DNA of 64,000 nt, taken from positions 1 through 64,000 of the forward strand of contig QUMM01000009.1 of NCBI GenBank assembly GCA_003435055.1, given 5' to 3'. Below the pieces are notes generated by a model. That model did no database searches and had not been told where the DNA came from. It saw only the letters and a program-made list of their open reading frames with translations. The DNA comes from Lachnospiraceae bacterium OF09-6. Its GTDB lineage: Bacteria > Bacillota > Clostridia > Lachnospirales > Lachnospiraceae. Position 1 is the stretch's first letter. Every line of letters starts with the position of its first letter. This document shows positions 8,641-17,110 of the stretch, in pieces. The position numbers and the translations under genes were made by a program.

Positions 8641-9471
8641 TTACTTCAACGTATATAGTTCCTCTTCAAAACATACCCCATCTGTCAGCGGAAGATCCAT
8701 CTCTATGGATCTCTGGATGCATTTCTTGATAAACTTCGATGCTTTCCGGACGGACTGGGTGAATTCCACGCCATTTACCGCATCAGCTGCAATAATCGCA
8801 GAGAAAATATCCCCTGTTCCCGATCTGGAACTGCCAATCTTGTGGGTACGAATCAGTTCGTATCCTTTTCCCTTTTCCAGACAGAAATTGGATACGTAAG
8901 TCTTCTGTGGAATTCCGGTGATCACAATCTTTTCCGGTCCGATCTCTCCGATCTTCTCTGCCAGTTCCAGCAACTCTCTGGCAGTCCATTTTTCTTTATA
9001 TGGTGTTCCTGTCAGGATACAGGCCTCTGTCACATTTGGCACTACAATATCTGCATAGCGCACCAGCTCAATCATCTGGCTGCACATCTCTTCCGTATAA
9101 GTCGGATAGGCTTTTCCATAGTCACCCATCACCGGATCAATAATGATGATAGTATCTTCTTTCTTAAAGTCACAGATAAACTTACTGACAATCTGGATCT
9201 GCTGCGCCGATCCCAGAAATCCAGTACAGATCCCCTTAAAATGTAGTTGTAGCTTCTTCCATTCTTCAATATAGGCCTGCATGTTGTCCGTATAGTCCGT
9301 GTAAAAAAAACTTTCAAATCCGGTGTGATTGGAAAAAATTGATGTCGGCAAGGCACAGCACTGCACCTTCAGCATAGAAATAATCGGCAGCTGCACTGCA
9401 ACCGAACACCGCCCGAATCCTGTATAATCATTAATTAATGCTATCTTTTTCTGATGGTTATGATTGGTCAT
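8641..9471 (-). CDS. pdxY: Pyridoxamine / pyridoxal kinase
   Basis: This 276-residue ribokinase-superfamily protein matches PdxY/PdxK length and motifs. It has an N-terminal NDYTGFGRCS segment that contacts substrate, then IIDPVMGDYGK, and the C-terminal SRSGTGDIFSA motif that forms the anion hole and carries the catalytic Asp. It phosphorylates pyridoxal, pyridoxine or pyridoxamine in the PLP salvage pathway. AGGAAGGA precedes the ATG. A promoter and a 12-bp inverted repeat lie upstream. The symbol is assigned by similarity and could equally be pdxK. Confidence 0.88.
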   Translation of the reverse strand: MTNHNHQKKIALINDYTGFGRCSVAVQLPIISMLKVQCCALPTSIFSNHTGFESFFYTDYTDNMQAYIEEWKKLQLHFKGICTGFLGSAQQIQIVSKFICDFKKEDTIIIIDPVMGDYGKAYPTYTEEMCSQMIELVRYADIVVPNVTEACILTGTPYKEKWTARELLELAEKIGEIGPEKIVITGIPQKTYVSNFCLEKGKGYELIRTHKIGSSRSGTGDIFSAIIAADAVNGVEFTQSVRKASKFIKKCIQRSIEMDLPLTDGVCFEEELYTLK

Positions 9472-9532
9472 AACACGTTCCTTCCTGTTTCATTCGTTCT
9501 AAAATCGTATCTGTTCAGTTCCTTCACTGATA

Positions 9533-9562
9533 CGAAGTAACTATTCAGATATAGTCACTTCG
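9533..9562. promoter_or_regulatory. Inverted repeat (candidate operator) before pdxY
   Basis: CGAAGTAACTAT (9533-9544) and ATAGTCACTTCG (9551-9562) are 12-bp arms with one mismatch and a 6-base centre. They start about 5 bases downstream of the -10 element. Repressor operators usually sit there, for example those of PdxR- or GntR-type regulators. A hairpin in the 5' leader is the alternative. Confidence 0.5.
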
Positions 9563-9566
9563 CATT

Positions 9567-9595
9567 ATAATACAACACTTTTTATAAATAATCAA
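9567..9595 (-). promoter_or_regulatory. pdxY promoter
   Basis: Minus-strand TTGATT (9595-9590), a 17-base spacer and TATTAT (9572-9567). An overlapping TATAAT at 9569-9564 is an alternative -10. The remaining gap, 9600-9778, shows no other feature. Confidence 0.55.
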
Positions 9596-9778
9596 ATGTC
9601 AGCCTGTGAAAAAAATTTATGGTCAATCAGTGAAAACATACTCATTACTAAATTATTGCTGCTACACTCGCTTTTCTGATCCCGGGATTTATTTTCCATC
9701 ATCTCATTGCCCTCACCTGATCTTTTACCCACATTCTCAGAAAATCCTTTTTTCCCAAAAATTATATCGTAATTACAC

Positions 9779-9822
9779 CAAAAAACAGGGCATATGAAAT
9801 TGTTTTCTTTTCACATACCCTG
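9779..9822 (-). terminator. Terminator of the glycine-riboswitch AGCS gene
   Basis: On the minus strand a 14-bp stem with two mismatches (CAGGGTATGTGAAA pairing with TTTCATATGCCCTG) is followed by TTTTTT, about 45 bases past the symporter stop codon. Confidence 0.8.
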
Positions 9823-9866
9823 CCTTTTCCAGTTTTTTTTATAACGCCTCTACCCTGGCATCCACC

Positions 9867-11282
9867 TTACATTTTATGTTTCTTCGCTGCAAAGAAATCT
9901 CTTGTTTCCTTGACTACCACGCCATTCAATGCAAACAGCGCAATCATATTCGGGATCGCCATCAGTCCATTGAAGATATCTGCAATGGTCCATACAGCGC
10001 TTACTGTCATGTACGGCCCAATAAATACTGCAAAGATATAGATCCAGCGGAACACTTTCACCGGTTTCATGTTTCCACCTGTCAGATATTCCAGGCAGCG
10101 TTCACTGTAATAATCCCATCCCAGAATTGTGGTAAACGCAAAGAATACCAGACAGATCATCAGAATAAAAGATGAAAACTGTGGTGCAAATGGAAGTCCA
10201 TGCTGGAATGCATAGGTGGTAACCTCCACACCCTGCAGCCCTTCTACCTGCCATGCTCCAGTCAGAACGATAGAAAGACCTGTCAGTGTACAGATGACGA
10301 TAGTATCCAGAAAAGTACCTGTCATACTGACCAGACCCTGACGAACCGGTTCATTCGTCTGTGCTGCTGCTGCCGCAATCGGAGCACTACCAAGACCAGC
10401 TTCATTGGAGAAAATACCACGGGCAACACCTTTCTGCATCGCTACAATCATGCTTCCTACCACACCACCGGTGACTGCCTTTGGATTAAATGCCGCAGTT
10501 ACAATTGTTACAACTGCTGCCGGTACATGTGAGATATTGCAGATAATCAGAATACCTACTACTACAAAATAAATCACCGCCATAAAAGGAACAATAATCT
10601 GACTGACTTTTGCGATACGTTTTACACCACCGATCAGTACGGCCGCTACACAAAATGCCAGTAACAGCGATGCCACAACTACAGACCAGGAGTAGCTTCC
10701 AAGAGACGGAAGTGTCACACAGTACAGATTCTGTGGATCAAAAAATCCATTGACTGCACTGGCAATACCATTTACCTGACTGAAGGTACCAATACCAAAC
10801 AAACCTACACAGACTCCAAAGAATGCAAAAATCTTTGCCAGCCAGGTCCATTTCTTTCCCATACCCTGTTCAATATAATAGAATGGTCCGCCAAGGCTGT
10901 GACCATCTTCTGCTACCACGCGATACCTTACTGCCAGAAGACCTTCTGAATATTTGGTTGCCATTCCAAGGAATGCTGCCACAATCATCCAGAACAATGC
11001 TCCTGGACCTCCTGCACAAACAGCCGTTGCCACACCAACGATATTACCGGTACCAATCGTTGCACTCAGTGCAGTACACAATGCTGAGAAACTGGAAATT
11101 TCTCCCACACCATCTTCTTCATTCTTAAACATCCATTTCAGTGCCAGCGGAAGTTTATGTACCTGCATCACACCCAGGCGTACTGTAAGCAGAAGACCAC
11201 CTGCCATAATCAGAACCATCAAAGGCACTCCCCATACCAGATCGTCTACCTGTACCAGAAAACTATTGATTGCACTCCACAT
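9867..11282 (-). CDS. Sodium:alanine/glycine symporter (AGCS family)
   Basis: This 471-residue membrane protein has about 11 hydrophobic segments. AGCS signatures include the GTGNIVGVATAV segment, the GGPGALFWM region and EAGLGSAPIAAAAA near the middle. AGCS proteins import alanine or glycine with Na+. The tandem glycine riboswitch and conditional terminator directly upstream point to glycine as the physiological substrate or the solute being cleared. It is transcribed alone, with a terminator behind it. Two further AGCS genes in this window (33.5 and 35.0 kb) show no glycine riboswitch. Confidence 0.93.
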   Translation of the reverse strand: MWSAINSFLVQVDDLVWGVPLMVLIMAGGLLLTVRLGVMQVHKLPLALKWMFKNEEDGVGEISSFSALCTALSATIGTGNIVGVATAVCAGGPGALFWMIVAAFLGMATKYSEGLLAVRYRVVAEDGHSLGGPFYYIEQGMGKKWTWLAKIFAFFGVCVGLFGIGTFSQVNGIASAVNGFFDPQNLYCVTLPSLGSYSWSVVVASLLLAFCVAAVLIGGVKRIAKVSQIIVPFMAVIYFVVVGILIICNISHVPAAVVTIVTAAFNPKAVTGGVVGSMIVAMQKGVARGIFSNEAGLGSAPIAAAAAQTNEPVRQGLVSMTGTFLDTIVICTLTGLSIVLTGAWQVEGLQGVEVTTYAFQHGLPFAPQFSSFILMICLVFFAFTTILGWDYYSERCLEYLTGGNMKPVKVFRWIYIFAVFIGPYMTVSAVWTIADIFNGLMAIPNMIALFALNGVVVKETRDFFAAKKHKM

Positions 11283-11498
11283 TGTAACTTTCTCCTATCC
11301 TTTTTCTTTTCCTGCATTGTTTTTATTTCTGTGACTGTTATCACATTTTTCCAAACATATGCATATATTTGAGCTTTTACTTTTCGAAATAGGAAGTTAT
11401 ATAAATAGATATACTCTGATATGGACAAGACCTCTGACTGTAACCTGGTAAACGCTCATCTGCGCGCATCATGCATTTATCCAGATATGCCAGTAGAT

Positions 11499-11533
11499 AC
11501 AATAGAATATACGCTCCGCAAACATTCTATTGT
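11499..11533 (-). other. Perfect 10-bp stem-loop in the AGCS leader
   Basis: ACAATAGAAT (11499-11508) pairs perfectly with ATTCTATTGT (11524-11533) around a 15-base loop. It lies between the riboswitch terminator and the start codon, with no U-tract. It may shape or stabilise the long leader mRNA. The rest of 11283-11498 shows nothing. Confidence 0.35.
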
Positions 11534-11540
11534 CATAAAT

Positions 11541-11580
11541 AAAAATATCCCTTACACCATGAACATACTGGTACAGGGAT
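11541..11580 (-). terminator. Conditional terminator of the glycine riboswitch
   Basis: On the minus strand ATCCCTGTACCA and TGGTGTAAGGGAT form an imperfect stem followed by ATTTTTATT, directly 3' of the second aptamer. This is the expression platform. Glycine binding is expected to prevent this terminator (ON switch), as known for glycine riboswitches before transport and degradation genes. Confidence 0.65.
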
Positions 11581-11597
11581 AGAAGATATACTTTTAG

Positions 11598-11797
11598 AAC
11601 GATATCTTCTCTGTCCTTTTACCTGAGAGATTCATATATCCTTGGATATATGTTGCACCTTCGGCCCCCGGTCTGCTATCCGGGTGTCTCCAGAGAGTCG
11701 ATCCATTTACAGTTGCACCAGCACCGCCGGCACCTGAGAGTTTTACTCCTTCGGTAGACATACATCTTTTCCTGCAAACTTCATCTCGAAATAGCTC
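11598..11797 (-). ncRNA. Glycine riboswitch, tandem aptamers
   Basis: The minus strand shows two successive glycine-aptamer signatures. The first is ACCGAAGGAGTAAAACTCTC then AGGTGCC. The second is CTCTGGAGAGAC, then GGGCCGAAGGTGCAA, then CTCTCAGGTAAAAGGACAGA, which matches the class consensus closely. The 5' aptamer is less canonical in its P1/P2 region than the 3' one. It lies between the MATE gene stop and the AGCS symporter. It has its own promoter just upstream and an intrinsic terminator just downstream. Confidence 0.9.
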
Positions 11798-11806
11798 TTT
11801 TTGAAT

Positions 11807-11835
11807 ACTATATATCGTCTTCTGCCATTTGGCAA
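11807..11835 (-). promoter_or_regulatory. Promoter of the glycine riboswitch-AGCS unit
   Basis: Minus-strand TTGCCA (11835-11830), a 17-base spacer and TATAGT (11812-11807). It is placed so that the transcript begins just before the first aptamer. Confidence 0.65.
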
Positions 11836-11853
11836 GTATTTTTTCATTTATTT

Positions 11854-13206
11854 TTATCCGGCTTTCGCTCCTGACTTTTTCATTACACAGAAGTAATACG
11901 GAACCAGCGGTATCAGCGCAGCAATCCATGCCGCCGGATCTGCCAGGCAGACACCACGGAAGCTAGTATGACCTGCAACCAGCAATACAATGACGGTTCG
12001 CGCCACCAGTTCAAAGATTCCGCCCATCATCGGGATAAATCCATATCCCATTCCCTGCAAGGTATTGCGATACAGGAAAATACTTCCAAGGAATGGGTAG
12101 CACCAGAATACCGTATGGAAATACAATACTGATACCTGTATCACATCTGTCTGAGAAGGGCTGACAAATAGCCGGGTCATGTACTTTCCAAAGAAAAACA
12201 TCAGTATCATCGCGATCACACTCCACCCCAGGATCATATACTGGGTACAGCGAACTCCCTGTCTTACGCGATCCAGTCGACCGGCACCCCGGTTCTGTCC
12301 CACGTAAGTGGCTACTGTCGCGCCAAAAGCGACAAAGACTGTGGCCACAATGTTCTGCAGTTTTCCTGCCGCAGAGAATCCTGCCATGTAGGTCTCTCCA
12401 TAGACATTTACTGCACCCTGCACAATAATCGTTCCGATTGCAGTTATGGAGAACTGCAGTGCCATCGGTATTCCAAGCCCCAGGAGCTTTTTTATCGAAT
12501 GCCAGGAAAAATGAAAATCTTCTTTATGGAGATGCAGAATCGGATACTTCTTCACAATGTAGAAGAAACATAATACTGCCGAAATTGCCTGTGCGATGAC
12601 CGTTGCATAAGCACACCCTTCCACGCCCATTCCCAGACTGACAATCAATACAATATCCAATACCACATTGATTCCTGCTGAGATCATCAGAAAATACAGC
12701 GGAGATCTGGAGTCGCCAAGTGCACGTAAAAAAGCAGACAATGCATTATACGCAATGGTTACAATCAGTCCCAGATAAATAATCTCCATATAGGATTTTA
12801 CCGCCGGAAGAATCTCTTCTGAATAATTCATCATTCGAAGAATCGGCTCGTTGGCCACTGTCAGTCCCACCGTCATGACAAGCGCAAATGCTACACACAG
12901 ATAAACTGACATAGCTACATAATGCCGCATCCGGTCTGTCTTTTTTGCTCCAAAGCATTGGGCTACCATAATAGCAAAACCACTGGTCAGCCCATTCAGC
13001 CATCCAATGACAAAGAACATCAGTGAACCGGTACTGCCAATTGCTGCCAGCGCCTGCACTCCCAGAAACTGTCCTGCCACAATGGAATCCACCACATTAT
13101 AGAACTGCTGAAACAGATTTCCAAGAAACATTGGAATCATAAATCGAATTATCAGACTGGCAGGACTTCCTGTCGTCATATCATTCATTTTTTGGTTATT
13201 TTCCAT
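11854..13206 (-). CDS. MATE family efflux transporter
   Basis: This 450-residue protein has 12 hydrophobic segments and the two-fold MatE repeat. N-terminal PMFLGNLFQQFYNVVDSIVAG and LGDSRSPLYFL in the first half are typical of the DinF/NorM-like clostridial subgroup. It probably exports cationic or drug-like compounds using a Na+ or H+ gradient. Its start overlaps the end of a small open frame at 13196-13429, so the two may be co-transcribed. Confidence 0.9.
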   Translation of the reverse strand: MENNQKMNDMTTGSPASLIIRFMIPMFLGNLFQQFYNVVDSIVAGQFLGVQALAAIGSTGSLMFFVIGWLNGLTSGFAIMVAQCFGAKKTDRMRHYVAMSVYLCVAFALVMTVGLTVANEPILRMMNYSEEILPAVKSYMEIIYLGLIVTIAYNALSAFLRALGDSRSPLYFLMISAGINVVLDIVLIVSLGMGVEGCAYATVIAQAISAVLCFFYIVKKYPILHLHKEDFHFSWHSIKKLLGLGIPMALQFSITAIGTIIVQGAVNVYGETYMAGFSAAGKLQNIVATVFVAFGATVATYVGQNRGAGRLDRVRQGVRCTQYMILGWSVIAMILMFFFGKYMTRLFVSPSQTDVIQVSVLYFHTVFWCYPFLGSIFLYRNTLQGMGYGFIPMMGGIFELVARTVIVLLVAGHTSFRGVCLADPAAWIAALIPLVPYYFCVMKKSGAKAG

Positions 13207-13429
13207 TCTTTTCTCTCCTCACCCCTATCCGACAGGCTCCAATCACAGGATCCTGATCTGCAAATCCTGGTTCCATCATATAACAGCGAAGAAGTTCATC
13301 GACCTGGGTTGTCTCGGCATAGCGCAAAAACAACTCCGTCATAGCCGTTGCTTCTTCCAGTCCACAATACACTGCAATAACTGCATCATTATATGCAGTT
13401 ATGTTCGAATTTTCAAGTAGATTTTGCAA
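13196..13429 (-). CDS. Small hypothetical protein before the MATE gene
   Basis: An open frame of up to 77 residues begins with TTG at 13429, with AGGAAGG about 12 bases upstream. A shorter start is ATG at 13342, preceded by GGAAG. It overlaps the MATE start by 11 bases, which supports a real coupled gene. The product is acidic in the middle and ends with a basic tail (RIGVRREKNGK). No domain was recognised. It could be a truncated remnant, since relic coding sequence lies immediately upstream on the other strand. Confidence 0.4.
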   Translation of the reverse strand: MQNLLENSNITAYNDAVIAVYCGLEEATAMTELFLRYAETTQVDELLRCYMMEPGFADQDPVIGACRIGVRREKNGK

Positions 13430-13454
13430 TTTTTCTGTAACCTTCCTGTCTCAT

Positions 13455-13595
13455 CACAGATTGCCGCACGTAACCGGAGACATGAATTATGCCGCTTCTC
13501 TGGATCGTTTTAACAGTTTTGTTCATGCCATGCAGGATTATCATATTCCCGGCATTCACAAAGTAACAGGTACGTTCAACAATTTTTCAAACTGA
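13455..13595 (+). pseudogene. Relic of a LacI-type/periplasmic-binding-like sensor
   Basis: The plus strand encodes a stretch of about 35 residues (HVTGDMNYAASLDRF, then AMQDYHIPG). It resembles the effector-binding core of LacI-family or GGDEF-linked sugar-sensor proteins. No start codon or upstream domain is present, and its end overlaps the 3' end of the GGDEF/EAL gene. It looks like a deletion remnant. The family call rests on eye-level resemblance only. Confidence 0.3.
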
Positions 13596-14920
13596 TCCGC
13601 AGTTACTGCTTCTGAAAACCAGTTGCCCTGGATGCCATCGCATCCGGCCTTCTTCAGAATCAGTGCCTGTTCTTTTTTTTCTACACCTTCACACAATACA
13701 TAAAAGCCCAAGTTCTTTAACATCGTAATAATCTGGGTCAGAAACTGTATTCCCCTCTCACTCTTATCGCATTTTTCAATAAAGATGCGATCCAGCTTCA
13801 CCACATCCAGTGGCACATCCATGATCAGATTCAAAATCGAATATCCAGAACCGAAATCATCCAACGAAGTGCGAAATCCCGCTTTCCGGAAGCTGCCAAA
13901 CAGCCTGTTAATCCAGTCATATTGCAATACGGTTGCTGTCTCCGTCAGCTCCATTTCCAACATTCCAGGATCTACCTCATATTTTTTCAGAATCTGTAAA
14001 TATTTTTCTGCTGCCTGTTCATTCATACAGTGAAGTGCCGATACATTCACAGAGATTGGAACCAACTTTCTTCCTTCTTTTTGATTTTTTTGAATGAATG
14101 ACGCTACTTCTTCAAAAATATAATAATCCAGTTCTGCAATCCGGCCATTTTTTTCATACAGAGGAATGAAGAAATCAGGTCTCAACATTGTTCCATCCGG
14201 TCTGATCCATCTCACCAGAGCCTCTGCTCCCACAATCCGATAATCATCCAGAGCAATCTTGGGTTGAAAATATACCTGGAATTCTCTTTTTAACAGTGCA
14301 TCATCCAGGCCATTCATAATCTCATTCTCCAGATGCTGTTGCTTTCTCAGTCTCTCATCATAAATAACCACACATTCCCCATTATTGCTGTTAATCTGCT
14401 TTCTTGCATAATTTGCTGCATCAATGGCACTTGACACTCCTGGACAATCCGTCCGAATCTTATATACTCCGGTGCGAATGATCATATTAGACTGCGGAAA
14501 GCGAAGATTCATTCTTCGTACAAATTCCCTGTTAATTCGTTTAATGATCTCGCAGGTCTCCTCTTCACCATATTCGCAGGGCATAAGCAAAAGAAACTGA
14601 TCCGATACAATCCTGGTAAAACAACTCTCTATTCCTTCCGGCATCATCTCAATGATATACTTGCTAAATGCTTTCAGCAGCTGATCTCCCGTCAGATATC
14701 CATATTTCTGATTGAAGTATTTAAATCCCCGAAAATCCGTGTAGATCATCAAATGATCCCTTGCATATCCTTCCTTCATCAGATATTCTACTTCTTCTTT
14801 AAATCTGGAAAAAGACAGCAGACCGGTCAGTGGATCCGTCTTTACCCGTTCTTCCAGGCTCGCAATCTTTTGCAATATTTCCCGGTTCATCAAAGCATCT
14901 CTTTTGTCTTTCTGTTCCAT
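13556..14920 (-). CDS. Degenerate GGDEF plus EAL-domain c-di-GMP phosphodiesterase
   Basis: This 454-residue cytoplasmic protein has no sensor domain beyond a short N-terminal coiled stretch. The GGDEF domain (about 35-180) starts with DPLTGLLSFSRF, but its active-site loop reads RIVSDQF instead of GGDEF, so cyclase activity is unlikely. The EAL domain (about 205-450) keeps the catalytic set: EALVRW, the ISVNVS Asn, ELTETA Glu, DDFGSGYS, VKLDRIF Lys and a late Glu/Gln (CEGVEKKEQ, GIQGNWF). It should hydrolyse c-di-GMP, with the GGDEF part perhaps binding GTP as an activator, as in known degenerate tandems. Confidence 0.88.
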   Translation of the reverse strand: MEQKDKRDALMNREILQKIASLEERVKTDPLTGLLSFSRFKEEVEYLMKEGYARDHLMIYTDFRGFKYFNQKYGYLTGDQLLKAFSKYIIEMMPEGIESCFTRIVSDQFLLLMPCEYGEEETCEIIKRINREFVRRMNLRFPQSNMIIRTGVYKIRTDCPGVSSAIDAANYARKQINSNNGECVVIYDERLRKQQHLENEIMNGLDDALLKREFQVYFQPKIALDDYRIVGAEALVRWIRPDGTMLRPDFFIPLYEKNGRIAELDYYIFEEVASFIQKNQKEGRKLVPISVNVSALHCMNEQAAEKYLQILKKYEVDPGMLEMELTETATVLQYDWINRLFGSFRKAGFRTSLDDFGSGYSILNLIMDVPLDVVKLDRIFIEKCDKSERGIQFLTQIITMLKNLGFYVLCEGVEKKEQALILKKAGCDGIQGNWFSEAVTADQFEKLLNVPVTL

Positions 14921-15000
14921 AATTTCTCCTGTGTGATCCCCATTTTTGTCCAGTCTTTCTGTATCACTGTCCTGTTACCACATTCCCACATTTTTGTCAC

Positions 15001-15009
15001 ATTATATCA
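15001..15009 (-). promoter_or_regulatory. Extended -10 promoter of the GGDEF/EAL gene
   Basis: Minus-strand TGATATAAT (15009-15001) is an extended -10 element. Its -35 region (TGTACT) is poor and lies inside the preceding terminator stem. Confidence 0.5.
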
Positions 15010-15040
15010 CAAAAGGAGGCACCAGTACAGGTACCTCCTA
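15007..15040 (-). terminator. Terminator after the cytidylate-kinase-like gene
   Basis: On the minus strand AGGAGGTACC and GGTGCCTCCT pair over a 6-base loop and are followed by TTTTG, immediately past the stop codon at 15045. Confidence 0.65.
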
Positions 15041-15044
15041 CATT

Positions 15045-15647
15045 TTACTTTTCGATTCTTTTTCGAATATAATCCTCCAGGATATCAATCGTAGTCTCAA
15101 TTCCAAGCTTACTGCTGTTGATACTCAGATCGTAGTTTCTGGAATCTCCCCACTTGCCCCGGCAAAAGTGATTATGGTAAGTCTTTCTCTTTCGGTCATG
15201 ATGTGCAATGCTCTCTTCTGCCTGTATTCTGTCCACCTGTTCCCGTTCCATAATACGTTTTACTTTTTCTTCCATGTCTCCCAGCACGAAGATACTCACC
15301 AGACCTTTATATTCTTTCAGAATATGCTCTGAACATCTTCCTACGATCACAAAAGATTCTCCCTCTGACGCTTTCTTCTTCAGATACTCAAACTGCATAT
15401 TCGCCAGGTTCTCCTGCGGAGAATTACTGAATCCGTTCACTGTTCTGGAAAAAAACGGGATCTTTGGCAACTCATCAAATCGTTCCAACGTTTTCACATC
15501 CACTTTTTTCCCGGCAGCGATCTCACCGATCAGATGATAATCATAAAACGGAATGCCAAATCTCTTCGCCAGTTCTTCTGCAATCACATGACCGCCGCTT
15601 CCATATTCCCGTCCTACCGAAATAATCAGCTGCTTTTTCTCACCCAT
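15045..15647 (-). CDS. Cytidylate kinase-like family protein
   Basis: This 200-residue P-loop protein starts at the ATG at 15647 (MGEKKQLIISVGREYGSG), with GGGGGAT 8 bases upstream. The P-loop-like GREYGSGGH motif and FYDYHLI resemble cytidylate-kinase-like proteins that are common in Firmicutes and not the essential Cmk. A lid region follows (HHDRKRKTYHNHFC). Substrate is unknown. It lies 20 bases after the SLC13-type permease gene, so the two probably form an operon. Confidence 0.8.
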   Translation of the reverse strand: MGEKKQLIISVGREYGSGGHVIAEELAKRFGIPFYDYHLIGEIAAGKKVDVKTLERFDELPKIPFFSRTVNGFSNSPQENLANMQFEYLKKKASEGESFVIVGRCSEHILKEYKGLVSIFVLGDMEEKVKRIMEREQVDRIQAEESIAHHDRKRKTYHNHFCRGKWGDSRNYDLSINSSKLGIETTIDILEDYIRKRIEK

Positions 15648-15667
15648 CTTACTATCCCCCTTTTTAC

Positions 15668-17020
15668 TTAACAATATCTTACCCAGATTCCGATCGTGGC
15701 CACAACCATAACGATAATAGTTGCCGGAACTGCGCTCTTACAATATTTGCCCCATCCAATGATATGGCCTTCTTTGGCCACCACAGACATACCTACTACA
15801 TTGGCAGATGCACCAATTGGAGTTGCACTTCCACCGATATCAGTACCCATGGACAAGCCCCATGCCAGTGTGGAAATATCAATACCATTGACAGCTGCCA
15901 GGCTCTGAATTACCGGCACCATCGTTGCAGCAAATGGTATATTGTCCACAAATGCGCTGGCCAGTGCAGATACCCAGATGATGATTGCCACCATTATGTA
16001 CAGATTACCGCCACTGATCTTCTCGATCACGCCTGCGATCAATTCCAGAATATGGGTCTGTTCCAGCCCTCCGACTACGACGAACAGTCCAATAAAGAAT
16101 AACAGCGTTTTATAATCTACTCCCTTAATGACATTCTTCATGTTTTTTCCCGATGTCAGAAGGGTAACTGCTGCGATTCCTACTCCGATGGTAGCCACCG
16201 TCAGGCCTGTCTGTGCATGTGTTACCAGAAGTACCACTGCTGCCAGGAAAATCACCGTACTGATTGCAAATCCTTTTTTGTCTTTGATTGCAGACTTTGG
16301 ATCCGGATAGTCCTTTTTGGTCATCTGCTTTCCTGCTGTGGACAGCTCTTTTCGGAAAATAAAATAGTAATAAATAATCACCAGGATCAGGGAAATCCCT
16401 GCCAGTACACCGGTATTCGTAATAAAATCAGCAAAGGTAAGCTGCAGGGAAGTGCCTACGATAATGTTTGGCGGATCTCCACACATCGTTGCTGATCCTC
16501 CCAGATTCGCACAGAAAATCTCTGCCAGAACCATCGGAACCGGATCAAATTCCAGAAGCTGGGATAATTCCAGCGTCACTGCTGCCAGAAACAGAATCAC
16601 AGTAATACTGTCAATAAACATGGCCAGTACTGCTGACATAATCATAAACGTAATAAAAATTGGAATGACCTGATATTTTACCGCTTTCGCAATGGACATG
16701 CATAGCCAGCGGAAAAATCCTGCTGCTGCCATTCCTTCCACCATAATCATCATACCTGCCACAAAAATGATCGTAGCCCAGTTGATTCCCCCTGTACTTT
16801 CTGAAGATTCCCCGGAAACAATCCAGAAATTTTTTGTAAAAATCTCTGCCACATTCAGCGTATCCAGAGCCGCAGATGCGCTGTGCATACAGACTCCAAA
16901 GACCAGAATCAGAGTCAGCAGGGCGCATCCCAGTGTGATGACGTGTCGTTCGAATTTCTCCATGATAATCAAAAGAAACATCACCAGAAAAATTGTTACT
17001 GCTGCGATTTGTGCTGCCAT
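15668..17020 (-). CDS. SLC13/ArsB/NhaD-type anion permease
   Basis: This 450-residue protein has about 11 hydrophobic segments with the two-fold ion-transporter (IT) superfamily repeat. The motif regions NLGGSATMCGDPPNIIVG in the first half and TDIGGSATPIGASANVVG in the second are the paired re-entrant loops typical of ArsB/NhaD/CitM permeases. The substrate could be a dicarboxylate, arsenite or Na+/H+; motifs do not decide it. No ars genes are adjacent. AGGAGG precedes the ATG. Confidence 0.87.
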   Translation of the reverse strand: MAAQIAAVTIFLVMFLLIIMEKFERHVITLGCALLTLILVFGVCMHSASAALDTLNVAEIFTKNFWIVSGESSESTGGINWATIIFVAGMMIMVEGMAAAGFFRWLCMSIAKAVKYQVIPIFITFMIMSAVLAMFIDSITVILFLAAVTLELSQLLEFDPVPMVLAEIFCANLGGSATMCGDPPNIIVGTSLQLTFADFITNTGVLAGISLILVIIYYYFIFRKELSTAGKQMTKKDYPDPKSAIKDKKGFAISTVIFLAAVVLLVTHAQTGLTVATIGVGIAAVTLLTSGKNMKNVIKGVDYKTLLFFIGLFVVVGGLEQTHILELIAGVIEKISGGNLYIMVAIIIWVSALASAFVDNIPFAATMVPVIQSLAAVNGIDISTLAWGLSMGTDIGGSATPIGASANVVGMSVVAKEGHIIGWGKYCKSAVPATIIVMVVATIGIWVRYC

Positions 17021-17110
17021 TTTTTTCTCCTCCTGTATTTTTTCATAACGACGTAATTATACTCCGTCCTTGTATTCATTTCAATACAGAAGTTGAATTT
17101 TTGTATTTTT

